Shown here: piece after piece, positions 16,054 to 25,044 of the stretch
How the letters are laid out: each line of letters opens with the position of its first letter
Numbering within the stretch: position 1 is the stretch's first letter
Source: Umezawaea beigongshangensis
GTDB lineage: Bacteria > Actinomycetota > Actinomycetes > Mycobacteriales > Pseudonocardiaceae
Reading direction: 5' to 3'
Assembly: GCF_016464305.1 (NCBI RefSeq)
Contig: NZ_JAEIOJ010000003.1
Location: forward strand, 310,001-374,000
Length of the DNA: 64,000 nucleotides
The notes under the pieces: model-generated
Seen by the model: the letters and a program-made list of their open reading frames with translations, nothing else
Database searches by the model: none
What the model was told of the DNA's origin: nothing
Made by a program: the position numbers and the translations under genes

Positions 16054-16814
16054 CCGCCGAGTTCACCCCCGACTCCGGGTCGAGGCGTGCCGAGCGGCTG
16101 CGGCTGTTCGCGCAGCCGGTCGTCGTGCTGCTGATCCTCGCCGGTGTGCTGCTGTGGGCGTTCAGCCGCGACCTCGACGAGATCGAGGCGCGCAACCTCA
16201 ACGCCGCGAACATCCTGACGCTGACCTGGCAGCACCTGCTGCTGACGGTGACCGTCGCGGCGATCGTGCTCGTCGTGGCGGTGCCGCTCGGCGTGGTGCT
16301 GACCCGCCGCTGGGCCCGTCCCGTCGCACCGCTGTTCCTGATCGTCGCCAACATCGGCCAGGCCGCGCCCGCCGTGGGCCTGCTGGTGCTGTTCTTCCTG
16401 TTCACGGGGAACGTCGGCTTCTGGGTGGGCGTCGGCCCGATCGCGCTCTACGCGCTGCTGCCGGTCCTGCGCAACACGATGGTGGGCCTCCAGCAGGTCG
16501 ATCCGGCGCTCGTCGAGGCCGGTCGCGGCATCGGCATGTCGTCGTTCTCGGTGCTGCGCCGCATCGAGTTCCCGCTGGCGGTCCCGTACGTCCTCGCCGG
16601 TCTGCGCACGGCGCTGGTGCTCGCCGTCGGCACGGCGACGCTGGTGTTCCTCATCAGCGCGGGCGGCCTGGGCGTGCTGATCGACACCGGCTACAAGCTG
16701 GACCGGCCGTCGGTGCTGGTGGTGGGCGCGACGCTCGCCGGGACGCTGGCGCTGCTCGTCGACTGGCTCGGCAACCTCGCCGAGCAGCGACTCGGACCGA
16801 GGGGGCTGCGATGA
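16050..16814 (+). CDS. Osmoprotectant ABC importer, second permease (OpuCD type)
   Basis: A 254-residue permease with six predicted helices and an EAA loop at about residues 155-175 (VEAGRGIGMSSFSVLRRIEF). Its loop closely matches that of 14283-14933, showing that the pair arose by duplication. GTG 16050 overlaps the ATPase stop (GTGA). It is compatible with a heterodimeric membrane channel together with the first permease. Confidence 0.92.
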   Translation: MTAEFTPDSGSRRAERLRLFAQPVVVLLILAGVLLWAFSRDLDEIEARNLNAANILTLTWQHLLLTVTVAAIVLVVAVPLGVVLTRRWARPVAPLFLIVANIGQAAPAVGLLVLFFLFTGNVGFWVGVGPIALYALLPVLRNTMVGLQQVDPALVEAGRGIGMSSFSVLRRIEFPLAVPYVLAGLRTALVLAVGTATLVFLISAGGLGVLIDTGYKLDRPSVLVVGATLAGTLALLVDWLGNLAEQRLGPRGLR

Positions 16815-17782
16815 GGCGACCGGTCGCGACACGGCTCGCCGGAGCGCTCGCGGTCGTCGGCCTGCTGTCGGGCTGCGGCCTGTCACCGGGGTCCGCCGTG
16901 CCGCTGGACGTCGGTCCCGGCTCCATCACGCCGGTCCTGGACGGCGTCGAGGTGACCGTCGGCTCGAAGGACTTCACCGAGAACATCGTCCTCGGCTACG
17001 TCGCCGAGTTCGCCCTCCAGGCGGCGGGCGCCGAGGTCAGCGATCTGACGAACATCCAGGGCTCGCAGAGCGCGCGGCAGGCGCTGCTCACCGGCCAGGT
17101 CGACCTGTACTGGGACTACACCGGCACGGCGTGGATCACCTACCTGGGCAACACCGACCCGATCCCCGACGGGCGGGAGCAGTTCGAGGCGGTGCGCGCG
17201 GCGGACGTGGGCAACGGCGTCGCCTGGCAGAACTACACGGCGTTGAACAACACCTACTCGTTCGGCGTGGACAAGGAGGTGGCGGCGCGTCTGGGCGTCA
17301 CCACCATCTCCGACCTGGCCCGGCTCGCCCGCGAGCGGCCGGAGGAGGCGACGTTCTGCCTGGAGACGGAGTTCGCCAGCCGCAACGACGGGATGCCGGG
17401 GTTGCAGCGGGCGTACGAGTTCACCGTGCCGCAGGACAACGTCCGCATCCTCGGCACCGGCCCGATCTACCAGGCCGCGGCCGACGCCGACGTGTGCAAC
17501 TTCGGCGAGATCTTCACGACCGACGGCCGCATCCTGGCCCTGGACCTCCAGGTGCTCGTCGACGACCGGAAGTTCTTCCCGCAGTACAACGCGGCGCTCG
17601 CCGTCCGGCGGGCGAAGCTGGACGAGGACCCGCGCATCGCGGAGGTGCTCGCGCCCGTCGCCGCGAAGCTGGACAACGACGTCATGCTCCGGCTGAACGC
17701 CAGGGTGGACGTGGACGGCGAGGACCCGGCCGACGTGGCCCGCGACTGGCTGGTGGCCGAGGGCTTCGTCACGAAGGGCTGA
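16811..17782 (+). CDS. Osmoprotectant-binding lipoprotein (OpuCC/ProX type)
   Basis: A 323-residue solute-binding lipoprotein. The lipobox LLSGC places the acylated cysteine at residue 22. The mature part begins the OpuAC fold with VTVGSKDFTENIVLGY, and aromatic residues such as DLYWDYTGTAW and YTALNNTYSF are typical of the quaternary-amine aromatic cage. ATG 16811 overlaps the second permease (ATGA). The operon ends here at a strong hairpin. Confidence 0.92.
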   Translation: MRRPVATRLAGALAVVGLLSGCGLSPGSAVPLDVGPGSITPVLDGVEVTVGSKDFTENIVLGYVAEFALQAAGAEVSDLTNIQGSQSARQALLTGQVDLYWDYTGTAWITYLGNTDPIPDGREQFEAVRAADVGNGVAWQNYTALNNTYSFGVDKEVAARLGVTTISDLARLARERPEEATFCLETEFASRNDGMPGLQRAYEFTVPQDNVRILGTGPIYQAAADADVCNFGEIFTTDGRILALDLQVLVDDRKFFPQYNAALAVRRAKLDEDPRIAEVLAPVAAKLDNDVMLRLNARVDVDGEDPADVARDWLVAEGFVTKG

Positions 17783-17787
17783 GCGGG

Positions 17788-17819
17788 GCGGTCGGCCTCG
17801 CGACCGCGAGGCCGACCGC
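17788..17819. terminator. Bidirectional hairpin terminator
   Basis: A perfect 13-bp stem (17788-17800 with 17807-17819) around a 6-nt loop CGACCG, between the convergent osmoprotectant operon and the DUF6474-like gene. It lacks a clear T-run on either side, as is common in this group. Confidence 0.8.
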
Positions 17820-18266
17820 TCAGCCGACGCCCAGGCGGCGGAGCAGGTCGGCCTCCAAGGCGTCCAGGTCCGTCGCCACGGCCCGGTGGGCCGCCTTGCG
17901 CCGCGACGTGGGCATCCGCTCCGCCGCGCGCACCGCGGCCAGGAGCTTCACCAGGCGCGACTCCGTCTCCTCCACGTACACCCGGTCCTTCGCGCGCAGC
18001 TCGTCCAGCGCGCCCGCGAAACCCGCGATGCGCGCGTGCAGCCGGGCGCCCCTGCCGCTGTAGAGCGGCAGCTCGTCCACCGCGACGCCCAGCCGCGACG
18101 CCCGGTACCGGTCGTACCGGTCGGCCAGCACTCCGGCGGTCCGCGCCACGAACGGCATCATCACCGGGACGAGAGCGGGAGCCACCACCTTCGCCACACC
18201 GATCAGGTTCTTCGCCCTGCCCGGAGTGATCCTGGGACCCTCCGGGGTCACCTTCTTGCGCGCCAT
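17820..18266 (-). CDS. DUF6474-like conserved protein
   Basis: A 148-residue basic protein starting MARKKVTPEGPRITPGRAKN, with a short hydrophobic segment (about 24-44, VAKVVAPALVPVMMPFVA) and a helical C-terminal half. It resembles what I know as DUF6474, an actinobacterial family of unknown role; this was not verified by search. ATG 18266 has GGAGG about 9 nt upstream. The gene ends at the shared hairpin. Confidence 0.7.
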   Translation of the reverse strand: MARKKVTPEGPRITPGRAKNLIGVAKVVAPALVPVMMPFVARTAGVLADRYDRYRASRLGVAVDELPLYSGRGARLHARIAGFAGALDELRAKDRVYVEETESRLVKLLAAVRAAERMPTSRRKAAHRAVATDLDALEADLLRRLGVG

Positions 18267-18349
18267 CGAGGCCCCACCTCCTACCCGGAACAGTACAAAA
18301 GATCCAGATCAACGGAGGGGTCCGCTCCACATCCTCCGCTGAACGGACA

Positions 18350-18355
18350 TACCCT
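18350..18355 (+). promoter_or_regulatory. -10 hexamer of a probable leaderless promoter
   Basis: TACCCT ends 6 nt before GTG 18362, which has no Shine-Dalgarno. Confidence 0.45.
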
Positions 18356-18361
18356 GCAGGG

Positions 18362-20002
18362 GTGACTTCCCAGGTGCAGCTCGACGCCGGCGTGGTCACT
18401 CGTTGTCGGCGGCGGGTGCACCTCGAAAACGATCCGGACGTGGTCCAGGCGCAGTCGGCGCCTCCCGATCTCGTCGCGGAGCAGCGGAAGGCGGACGCGG
18501 CCGCGCACCGCCGGGGCGTGGCGACCGCGCTCGGCCGGATCGTCGGCTCCGATCTCATGGAGATCCCGACGGGCCCCGACGTGCGCACGGCCGACCGCGA
18601 ACGGGTGACCCTCGCCGCGATGCAGGCCGGAACGCAGTTCATCTGGGGAGCCGTGCTGCCCCGCGACGAGTCCGGCGGACGCCGCGGCGGCATCGACCTG
18701 CTGGTCAAGGACTCGACCGGGTACGTGCCGGTGCTCGTCGTCCGCCACAAGATCACCGATCCGGGACAGGGCGCGCGCACGTCGTCGCTGGCCTACCCGC
18801 TGCCCGGCGCCAGCCGCGCCGACCCGCTGCGCAGGGTCCGGCCGCAGCCGCGCGACCAGCTCCGGCTGGCCCACGCCCAGCGCCAGCTCCAGGCCGCCGG
18901 GTACGCCGTGCGCGGCCGGGCGTCCGGCGGCGTGATCGGCATGGACGCCGACGTGGTGCTGTGGCACGACCTGGAGGCGCCGACCTGGCCCGGCGGGCGC
19001 ACGGCGCTGTCCGAGTACGACGCGCGGTTCTCCGACCGGTTGTCGGTCGCCCACGCCGCCGCGGGCGGGGCCGAGCCGCTGGCGCGGCCGTCGCGGATCG
19101 TGGAGTGCAAGAGCTGCCCGTGGTGGCCGAACTGCGAGCAGGACCTGCGGCGCGGCCGGGACGTGAGCCTCGTCGTGCGCGGCGAGGACGCCGTGGTGCT
19201 GCGCCGGGTGGGCGTGCCCACGGTGGACGCGCTGGCCGCGCTGGACCCGGCGAAGGAGCTGACGCCCCTGGTGGGGATGCCGTTCTCCGACGCGGTGGTC
19301 CTGGCGCGGGCGTGGCTGCGGGACCTCGCGGTCGTGCGGCGCGTGCCGCGGGTGGACGTGCCGCGCGCCGACGTCGAGGTCGACGTGGACATGGAGAGCT
19401 TCGCCGACCTGGGCGCGTACCTGTGGGGCAGCCTGCTGTCGGGGGCCGACGTCGGCGAGGAGCACGGCTACCGCGCGTTCGCGACCTGGGAGCCGCTGCC
19501 CACGAACGACGAGGGGCGCTCGTTCGGGGAGTTCTGGACCTGGCTGACGGGCGTGCGGCTGCGGGCCCGCGCGCGGGGCCTGACGTTCCGCGCCTACTGC
19601 TACAACGAGCTGGCGGAGAACCGCTGGCTGCTGGCGTCCGCCGAGCGCTTCGCCGGTCAGCCGGGAGTGCCGACCATCGCGCAGGTCAAGGAGTTCATCA
19701 CCTCCGACGCGTGGGTCGACCTGTTCGGCATCGTGCGCGAGCAGTTCATCTGCGCCCACGGCAAGGGCCTGAAGACGATCGCTCCGGTCGCCGGGTTCAC
19801 CTGGCGCGACCCGGAGGCGGGCGGCGAGAACTCGATGCGCTGGTACCGCGACGCGGTGGGCATGGACGACGGCGAGCCGAACGACCCGCAGCGGCTGCGC
19901 CTGCTGGAGTACAACGAGGACGACGTGCGCGCCACCCACGCCCTGCGCGAGTGGATGACCTCGGACGCGATGGCCCGGCTGCCCTTCGCCGGAGACCTGT
20001 AG
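18362..20002 (+). CDS. TM0106-family RecB-like putative nuclease
   Basis: A 546-residue protein of the TM0106 RecB-like family. The N-terminal half is a RecB-type nuclease fold with cysteines C15 and CKSCPWWPNC (about 249-258), a pattern that in relatives holds an iron-sulphur cluster. The C-terminal half is an RNase H-like/exonuclease fold starting at VDVDMESFADLG and ending with YNEDDVRATHAL (about 517-528). It probably acts in DNA processing; the substrate is unknown. The GTG start follows the -10-like TACCCT. Confidence 0.85.
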   Translation: MTSQVQLDAGVVTRCRRRVHLENDPDVVQAQSAPPDLVAEQRKADAAAHRRGVATALGRIVGSDLMEIPTGPDVRTADRERVTLAAMQAGTQFIWGAVLPRDESGGRRGGIDLLVKDSTGYVPVLVVRHKITDPGQGARTSSLAYPLPGASRADPLRRVRPQPRDQLRLAHAQRQLQAAGYAVRGRASGGVIGMDADVVLWHDLEAPTWPGGRTALSEYDARFSDRLSVAHAAAGGAEPLARPSRIVECKSCPWWPNCEQDLRRGRDVSLVVRGEDAVVLRRVGVPTVDALAALDPAKELTPLVGMPFSDAVVLARAWLRDLAVVRRVPRVDVPRADVEVDVDMESFADLGAYLWGSLLSGADVGEEHGYRAFATWEPLPTNDEGRSFGEFWTWLTGVRLRARARGLTFRAYCYNELAENRWLLASAERFAGQPGVPTIAQVKEFITSDAWVDLFGIVREQFICAHGKGLKTIAPVAGFTWRDPEAGGENSMRWYRDAVGMDDGEPNDPQRLRLLEYNEDDVRATHALREWMTSDAMARLPFAGDL

Positions 20003-20003
20003 C

Positions 20004-20034
20004 GGACGCGGCCGGGACGCCCCCGGCCGCGTCC
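20004..20034. terminator. Bidirectional hairpin terminator
   Basis: A perfect 13-bp GC-rich stem (20004-20016 with 20022-20034) with a 5-nt loop between the convergent nuclease and SDR genes. Confidence 0.75.
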
Positions 20035-20041
20035 TGGCAGG

Positions 20042-20806
20042 TCAGCGGGGGGACATCCGGATGCCGCCGTCCATCCGGATCACTTCGCCGTTGAGGTAGT
20101 CGTGCTCCACGACCGACACGGCGAGCTGCGCGTACTCCTCCGGCAGCGCGAGGCGCTTGGGGAACGGCACGGCGGCGGCGAGCCCCTCCCGGTACTCGTC
20201 GGCGACGGTCGCCATCATCGGCGTGTCCACGATGCCGGGGGCGATGGTCATGACCCGGATGCCGGTGGACGACAGGTCGCGCGCGGCGGGCAGCGTCAGG
20301 CCGACCACGCCGCCCTTGGACGCGGAGTAGGCGATCTGACCGATCTGGCCCTCGAACGCGGCGACCGACGCGGTGTTGATCACGACGCCGCGCGCGCCGT
20401 CGGTCAGCGGCTCCGTCCGGCCGATGGCCTCGGCGGCCAGGCGCAGCACGTTGAACGTGCCGATCAGGTTGATCTCGACGACCTTGCGGAACAGGTCGAG
20501 GTCGTGCGGCCCCCTCTTGCCGACGGTCCGGCTCGACGGCCCGATGCCCGCGCAGTTCACGACGATCCGCAGCGGGTGCTCGGCGGAGGCGGCGGCCGCG
20601 GTGTCCACGGCGAGCTGCACCTGCTCGGCGGACGTCACGTCCGCTTCGAGGTAGGTGACCCCGTCGATCGCCGGAGCCTTCTCCACGCCGGCGGCCAGGT
20701 CCAGCGCGAACACCCGCGCCCCGCGCTCGGCCAGCGCGCGCACCGTCGCACCGCCCAGGCCGGACGCCCCACCCGTGACGATCGCCGCGGTACCCCTGAT
20801 CTCCAT
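20042..20806 (-). CDS. SDR family 3-hydroxyacyl-CoA dehydrogenase-like protein
   Basis: A 254-residue classical SDR. TGGASGLGG (11-19) binds the cofactor, NCAGIG is at 84-89, and the catalytic set is S147, Y160 and K164 (YSASKGG). The overall pattern is closest to type II 3-hydroxyacyl-CoA dehydrogenases (HSD17B10-like), which act in fatty acid or branched-chain acyl-CoA oxidation using NAD. The ATG at 20806 is preceded by a strong GAGGAGGAG. Confidence 0.85.
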   Translation of the reverse strand: MEIRGTAAIVTGGASGLGGATVRALAERGARVFALDLAAGVEKAPAIDGVTYLEADVTSAEQVQLAVDTAAAASAEHPLRIVVNCAGIGPSSRTVGKRGPHDLDLFRKVVEINLIGTFNVLRLAAEAIGRTEPLTDGARGVVINTASVAAFEGQIGQIAYSASKGGVVGLTLPAARDLSSTGIRVMTIAPGIVDTPMMATVADEYREGLAAAVPFPKRLALPEEYAQLAVSVVEHDYLNGEVIRMDGGIRMSPR

Positions 20807-20887
20807 GCCACTCCTCCTCGACGCGCTGCGTGCCGTCCAGGAGGTTAACGGGCGTTCAGGGGTGGTGCGGAGCGACCGTGCTCGGGG

Positions 20888-21001
20888 TCATCCGCGTCTG
20901 GTGCTCGTGGGCGAACCGGCGAGGTGCAGCAGGGCGACCAGCGGCACGGCGGCCAGGACCGCGAGCCCGACGAACAGTGCGGCGATGGCGAGAAGCTCCA
21001 T
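20888..21001 (-). CDS. Small single-span membrane protein (37 aa)
   Basis: A 37-residue peptide MELLAIAALFVGLAVLAAVP followed by LVALLHLAGSPTSTRRG: one clean transmembrane helix and a short charged tail. AAAGGGG lies about 13 nt before the ATG, a rather long spacing. The clean hydrophobic pattern ending in a polar tail and its own stop argues for a real gene; no function is suggested. Confidence 0.45.
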   Translation of the reverse strand: MELLAIAALFVGLAVLAAVPLVALLHLAGSPTSTRRG

Positions 21002-21162
21002 GTGGTGAACAGTGCCCCTTTCAGGGGTTTCGGCGCGTCGTCCTCCGGTGGTGATTCGTTCTCCACCCGAGGGACTACCCAGATCACGCTCCGCTACAAC
21101 CATCGTTTCTGAGAGTGGTGGCGATCTCGTTAGCGGGGGTAACAAAACCGCGCGCGCAGACG

Positions 21163-21168
21163 TAGGTT
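21163..21168 (+). promoter_or_regulatory. -10 hexamer of a probable leaderless promoter
   Basis: TAGGTT ends 6 nt before GTG 21175; no Shine-Dalgarno is present. Confidence 0.45.
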
Positions 21169-21174
21169 GTCCTG

Positions 21175-22974
21175 GTGTTCACCACCCGGCCGGAACTCGT
21201 CGGCACCCACGGCATGGTCGCCTCCACCCACTGGCTCGCCTCCTCGGCGGGCATGGCGGTGCTGGAGGACGGCGGCAACGCGTTCGACGCCGCGGTCACC
21301 GCGGGCTTCGTCCTCCAGGTCGTCGAACCGCACCTCAACGGCCCCGGCGGCGAGGTGCCCGTCCTGTTCGCCCGCGCGGACGACCCCGTGCCGCGCGTCC
21401 TCGCCGGTCAGGGCGTCGCGCCCGCCGGTGCGACGATCGAGCACTACACCGGTCTCGGCCTGGACCTCGTGCCCGGCAGCGGCCTGCTCGCCGCCACCGT
21501 GCCCGGCGCGTGGGACGCCTGGCTGACGCTGCTGCGCGACCACGGCACCAGGTCGCTGCGCGACGTCCTCGGCCACGCGATCGGCTACGCCCGCGACGGC
21601 TTCCCGCTGATCGAGCGCGTCTCCACCACGATCGCCACCGTCTCCGACCTGTTCCGCGACCACTGGCCGACCTCCGCCGCCCGCTGGATGCCCGGCGGCC
21701 GTCCTCCCGCGCCGGGCTCGCGCTTCCGCAACACCGCGCTCGCCGACACGTGGGAGTGGCTGCTCGCCGCCGCCGAGGCCGCCGGTTCCGACCGCGAGGC
21801 GCAGATCGAGGCCGCGCGGCGCGCGTGGTCGCAGGGCTTCGTCGCCGCGCACGTCGACGAGTTCGCCCGCACCGCGTTCCGCGACGACTCCGGCCGCGAC
21901 CACGCCGGCGTGCTGACCGGCGAGGACATGGCGAACTGGGAGGCCACCTACGAGGACGCGGTGTCCGCGGAGTTCGGCGACCTGACGCTCGCCAAGCCCG
22001 GCGGCTGGACCCAGGGCCCGGTGCTGCTCCAGCAGCTCCTGCTGCTGGAGGGCTTCGCCGACCGCCTGTCCCACGTCGACGGCGTGCCCACCGCCGAGAC
22101 GATCCACCTCGCCACCGAGTGCGCCAAGCTCGCGTTCGCCGACCGCGAGGCCTGGTACGGCGACACCGGAGAGGTGCCGCTGGACGTGCTGCTCTCCCGC
22201 TCCTACGCGGCCGAGCGGCGCGCGCTCGTCACCGACCGGGCGTCCCTCGACCTGCGTCCCGGCTCGCCGAACGGCGTCGAGCCCGTCCTGCCGGGCCACG
22301 TCCTGCGCGGACCCGGCGCCCGCGGGACCACCGCGACGGGCGGCGCCATCGGCGAGCCCACGGTCTCGCGCACCGGCACCACGCGCGGCGACACCGTGCA
22401 CGTCGACGTCGTGGACCGCTGGGGCAACATCGTCTCCGCCACGCCGTCCGGCGGCTGGCTCCAGTCGTCGCCCACGATCCCGTCGCTCGGCTTCTGCCTG
22501 GGCAGCCGCGCGCAGATGTTCTGGCTGGACGAGGGCCTGCCCAACTCCCTCGCGCCGGGCAAGCGACCCCGCATCACCCTGTCGCCGTCCCTCGCCCTGC
22601 GCGACGGCGCACCGGCGATCGGCTTCGGCACCCCCGGCGGCGACCAGCAGGACCAGTGGCAGCTCGGGTTCTGGCTCGCGCACGTCGTGGGCGGCCTGAA
22701 CCTCCAGGCGGCCATCGACTCGCCGATGTGGCACAGCAACGCGTTCCCCAGCTCGTTCTTCCCGCGCGCCTGGACCCCCGGTGAGCTGGTCGTGGAGTCC
22801 CGGATCGGCGCGGCGGCGATGGACGACCTCCGCGCCAGGGGGCACTCGGTCGTGGACGCCGGCGAGTGGGCGCTGGGCCGCCTGTCGGCCGTGGCGCGCG
22901 ACGCCGGGCCGGACGGGCTGCTCCGCGCCGCCGCCAACGCCCGCGGTGCGCAGGGCTACGCCGTCGGCCGCTGA
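21175..22974 (+). CDS. Gamma-glutamyltransferase family protein
   Basis: A 599-residue Ntn-hydrolase of the gamma-glutamyltransferase family. The autocatalytic nucleophile is T407 in RGDTVHVDVVD, at the expected start of the small subunit. GGNAFDAAV near the N terminus and the GTPGGDQQDQW block match family positions. Relatives transfer or hydrolyse gamma-glutamyl groups (glutathione, poly-glutamate) or cleave acylated substrates. No signal peptide is visible, unlike most secreted forms, so a cytoplasmic role is likely. The downstream hairpin ends the transcript. Confidence 0.88.
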   Translation: MFTTRPELVGTHGMVASTHWLASSAGMAVLEDGGNAFDAAVTAGFVLQVVEPHLNGPGGEVPVLFARADDPVPRVLAGQGVAPAGATIEHYTGLGLDLVPGSGLLAATVPGAWDAWLTLLRDHGTRSLRDVLGHAIGYARDGFPLIERVSTTIATVSDLFRDHWPTSAARWMPGGRPPAPGSRFRNTALADTWEWLLAAAEAAGSDREAQIEAARRAWSQGFVAAHVDEFARTAFRDDSGRDHAGVLTGEDMANWEATYEDAVSAEFGDLTLAKPGGWTQGPVLLQQLLLLEGFADRLSHVDGVPTAETIHLATECAKLAFADREAWYGDTGEVPLDVLLSRSYAAERRALVTDRASLDLRPGSPNGVEPVLPGHVLRGPGARGTTATGGAIGEPTVSRTGTTRGDTVHVDVVDRWGNIVSATPSGGWLQSSPTIPSLGFCLGSRAQMFWLDEGLPNSLAPGKRPRITLSPSLALRDGAPAIGFGTPGGDQQDQWQLGFWLAHVVGGLNLQAAIDSPMWHSNAFPSSFFPRAWTPGELVVESRIGAAAMDDLRARGHSVVDAGEWALGRLSAVARDAGPDGLLRAAANARGAQGYAVGR

Positions 22975-22983
22975 CCACCCTCC

Positions 22984-23022
22984 GTGACGCGGCCCGGTCC
23001 GGGGGGCACCGGGCCGCGTCAC
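22984..23022. terminator. Strong hairpin terminator
   Basis: A perfect 15-bp stem (22984-22998 with 23008-23022) and 9-nt loop right after the gamma-glutamyltransferase stop. Confidence 0.8.
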
Positions 23023-23111
23023 CCGTCCGGTGCCGTTGCCGCCGTGAGAATCCCACTGCGCGACTCCGTCTGGAACCGTTCGGCGATCGGGCGAGGACGA
23101 GGAGGTCACCG

Positions 23112-23900
23112 GTGGAGACGACGTTCCGGCAGCGGCGGCTGGGGAAGGCGTTGCGGGTGCTGCGCGAGCGGGCGCGGCTCACGCAGATCGAGGCGGCGCG
23201 GGGGCTGCGGTACGACCACCGCAAGCTGAGCAGGATCGAGAACGGCCAGCGCCCGGAGTACCACGCGTTCCGCGCGATGCTCGACCTCTACGGCCTCACG
23301 GTCCCGGAGTGGGAGCCCTACCTCGACCTGTACGACCGCGCCTGCGAGAAGGGATGGTGGCAGGCGTACGGCCTGGAGGACCAGGGCTTCATCAGCGTCG
23401 AGAACGACGCCACGGCCGTGCGCGAGTTCCAGCTCGGCTACGTGCCGGGCCTCCTCCAGACGGAGGACTACATGCGCGAGGTGTTCGGTTCGTCCAGCGT
23501 CGCCCGGTCGGAGAAGTGGATCGACGCGCAGGTGGAGATCCGGCTGCGGCGGCAGCAGCGCCTGATCGAGCCGGAGCCGCTGCGGCTGCACGCGATCGTC
23601 GCGGAGAGCGCGCTGCGGACGAGCGACCGGCAGCGGCGCGTCGTCCGGCGGCGGATGGAGCTGCCCAACGTGACCGTGCAGGTCCTCCCGTCCGGCTTCC
23701 ACGACGGCCTGCTCGGCTCCTTCACCGTGCTCGACCTGCCCGAACACCACGGGATCGTCTACGTCGAGCACGTCGCGGGGTCCGTGCACATCGACGGCCC
23801 AGAACGGGTCGGGGCCACTAGGCTGCTGTTCGAGCACCTCTCGGAGCGAGCGCTGACTCCCGAGCAGTCCGCCGCGTGGATCGAGGGGCAACGGGGATGA
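23112..23900 (+). CDS. Scr1-family XRE transcriptional regulator
   Basis: A 262-residue regulator: helix-turn-helix at about residues 8-62 (LTQIEAARGLRYDHRKLSRI), then the DUF5753/Scr1 domain with VPGLLQTEDYMR and a VQVLPSGFH block. Such proteins are typically encoded next to small DUF397 proteins, and together they affect development or antibiotic production in streptomycetes. GTG 23112 has GGAGG 7 nt upstream. The DUF397 partner follows within 1 bp. Confidence 0.9.
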   Translation: METTFRQRRLGKALRVLRERARLTQIEAARGLRYDHRKLSRIENGQRPEYHAFRAMLDLYGLTVPEWEPYLDLYDRACEKGWWQAYGLEDQGFISVENDATAVREFQLGYVPGLLQTEDYMREVFGSSSVARSEKWIDAQVEIRLRRQQRLIEPEPLRLHAIVAESALRTSDRQRRVVRRRMELPNVTVQVLPSGFHDGLLGSFTVLDLPEHHGIVYVEHVAGSVHIDGPERVGATRLLFEHLSERALTPEQSAAWIEGQRG

Positions 23901-23901
23901 G

Positions 23902-24138
23902 GTGTCGGCGGTGAACGGTCTTCGGTGGCGCAAGAGCACCCGCAGCGGCAGTGGCGGCAACGGGAACTGCGTCGAGGTGGCGCACACCGGCGCGATCCGC
24001 GACACGAAGAACCCGGCCGTGGTGCTGACGGCCGACTGGCCCGCGTTCCTCGCGGCGGCCAAGAGCGGCGTCTTCGACGCGGGTACGCCGGGAAGCGCAG
24101 GCGGGGGCTGCGCTGCTCGGGGGACGAGCGGACGCTGA
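23902..24138 (+). CDS. DUF397 small partner protein
   Basis: A 78-residue DUF397 protein with the usual WRKSTRSGSGGNGNCVEVA and AIRDTKNP motifs. It pairs with the Scr1-family regulator immediately upstream; in known pairs the small protein binds or counteracts the regulator. GTG 23902 or 23911 could be the start. The C-terminal 15 residues are low in complexity and may not be conserved. Confidence 0.85.
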   Translation: MSAVNGLRWRKSTRSGSGGNGNCVEVAHTGAIRDTKNPAVVLTADWPAFLAAAKSGVFDAGTPGSAGGGCAARGTSGR

Positions 24139-24146
24139 ACCCGGCG

Positions 24147-24152
24147 TAGCGT
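24147..24152 (+). promoter_or_regulatory. -10 hexamer before the NarL-type two-component operon
   Basis: TAGCGT lies 5-7 nt before the overlapping GTG codons at 24158 and 24160, suggesting that the kinase gene can be transcribed leaderless and independently of DUF397. Confidence 0.35.
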
Positions 24153-24159
24153 CGCCGGT

Positions 24160-25044
24160 GTGCGCCGGCGTCGGCTGTTCATCGTCCCCCCGGCGGTGTT
24201 CGCGCTGGTCGGGGCCACGGCCAGCCGCGGCTGGGAGCCGCCGCACCCCCTGGTCCACCTGTGGATCACCGGCACGTTCGCCCTGCTGGCGCTGCCGCAG
24301 CGGTACCGGTTCGCCGTCGTCGTCGCCACCGCGGCGTCCGCGTACCTCTACCACGCCGTCGCCCACCAGGGCGGGCCGCTCGTCCTCGCCCCGCTGATCG
24401 CCCTGTTCGTGCTGCGCCGGGACCAGGTGGTGGAACGCCGCCGCGCCCGCCAGCAGGAGGAGCGCGCCCGGATCGCCCGCGAGGTCCACGACGTCGTGGC
24501 GCACAGCCTCGCGATGATCAACGTTCAGGCGGGCGTGGCCGCGCACGTCGCCGACCGGCGGCCGGAGGAGGCGGTCACGGCGCTGCTCGCGATCAAGGAG
24601 GCCAGCCGGACCGCGCTGGTCGACCTGCGGGCCGCGCTCGGGATGCTGCGCTCCGGTGACGGCACCAGCCCCGTGCCGGGCCTGGCGAGGCTGTCCGAGC
24701 TGATCGGACCGGTCGGCCTGCCGGTCGAGGTGCGCGGGGAGCCGGGCGAGCTGCCGGCGCACCTCGACGCCACCGCGTACCGGATCGTGCAGGAGGCGCT
24801 CACCAACGTCGTGCGGCACGCGCGCGGAGCCACCCGCGTCACCGTGGCGTTCGACCGCGAGGACGACGTGCTGCGGCTGACCGTGTCCGACGACGGGACC
24901 GGCGCCGGCGACGCGGGGCCGGGCAACGGCGTCCGCGGGATGCGCGAGCGCGTCGAGGCCGTCGGCGGCGTGCTGGACGCGGGAGGATTCCCCGGTGGCG
25001 GCTTCCGGGTGCGAGCCGTCCTGCCCGTGGGAGGCGCGCGGTGA
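24160..25044 (+). CDS. Two-component sensor histidine kinase (NarL/DesK-type)
   Basis: A 294-residue kinase with about four short hydrophobic segments in the first 85 residues, a HisKA_3 dimerisation domain with phospho-acceptor H110 (REVHDVVAHSLAM) and a compact HATPase domain (QEALTNVVRHARGA, then GNGVRGMRERV). Typical of kinases paired with NarL-type regulators. GTG 24160 follows a TAGCGT hexamer. The stop overlaps the regulator gene (GTGA). The signal is unknown. Confidence 0.9.
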   Translation: MRRRRLFIVPPAVFALVGATASRGWEPPHPLVHLWITGTFALLALPQRYRFAVVVATAASAYLYHAVAHQGGPLVLAPLIALFVLRRDQVVERRRARQQEERARIAREVHDVVAHSLAMINVQAGVAAHVADRRPEEAVTALLAIKEASRTALVDLRAALGMLRSGDGTSPVPGLARLSELIGPVGLPVEVRGEPGELPAHLDATAYRIVQEALTNVVRHARGATRVTVAFDREDDVLRLTVSDDGTGAGDAGPGNGVRGMRERVEAVGGVLDAGGFPGGGFRVRAVLPVGGAR

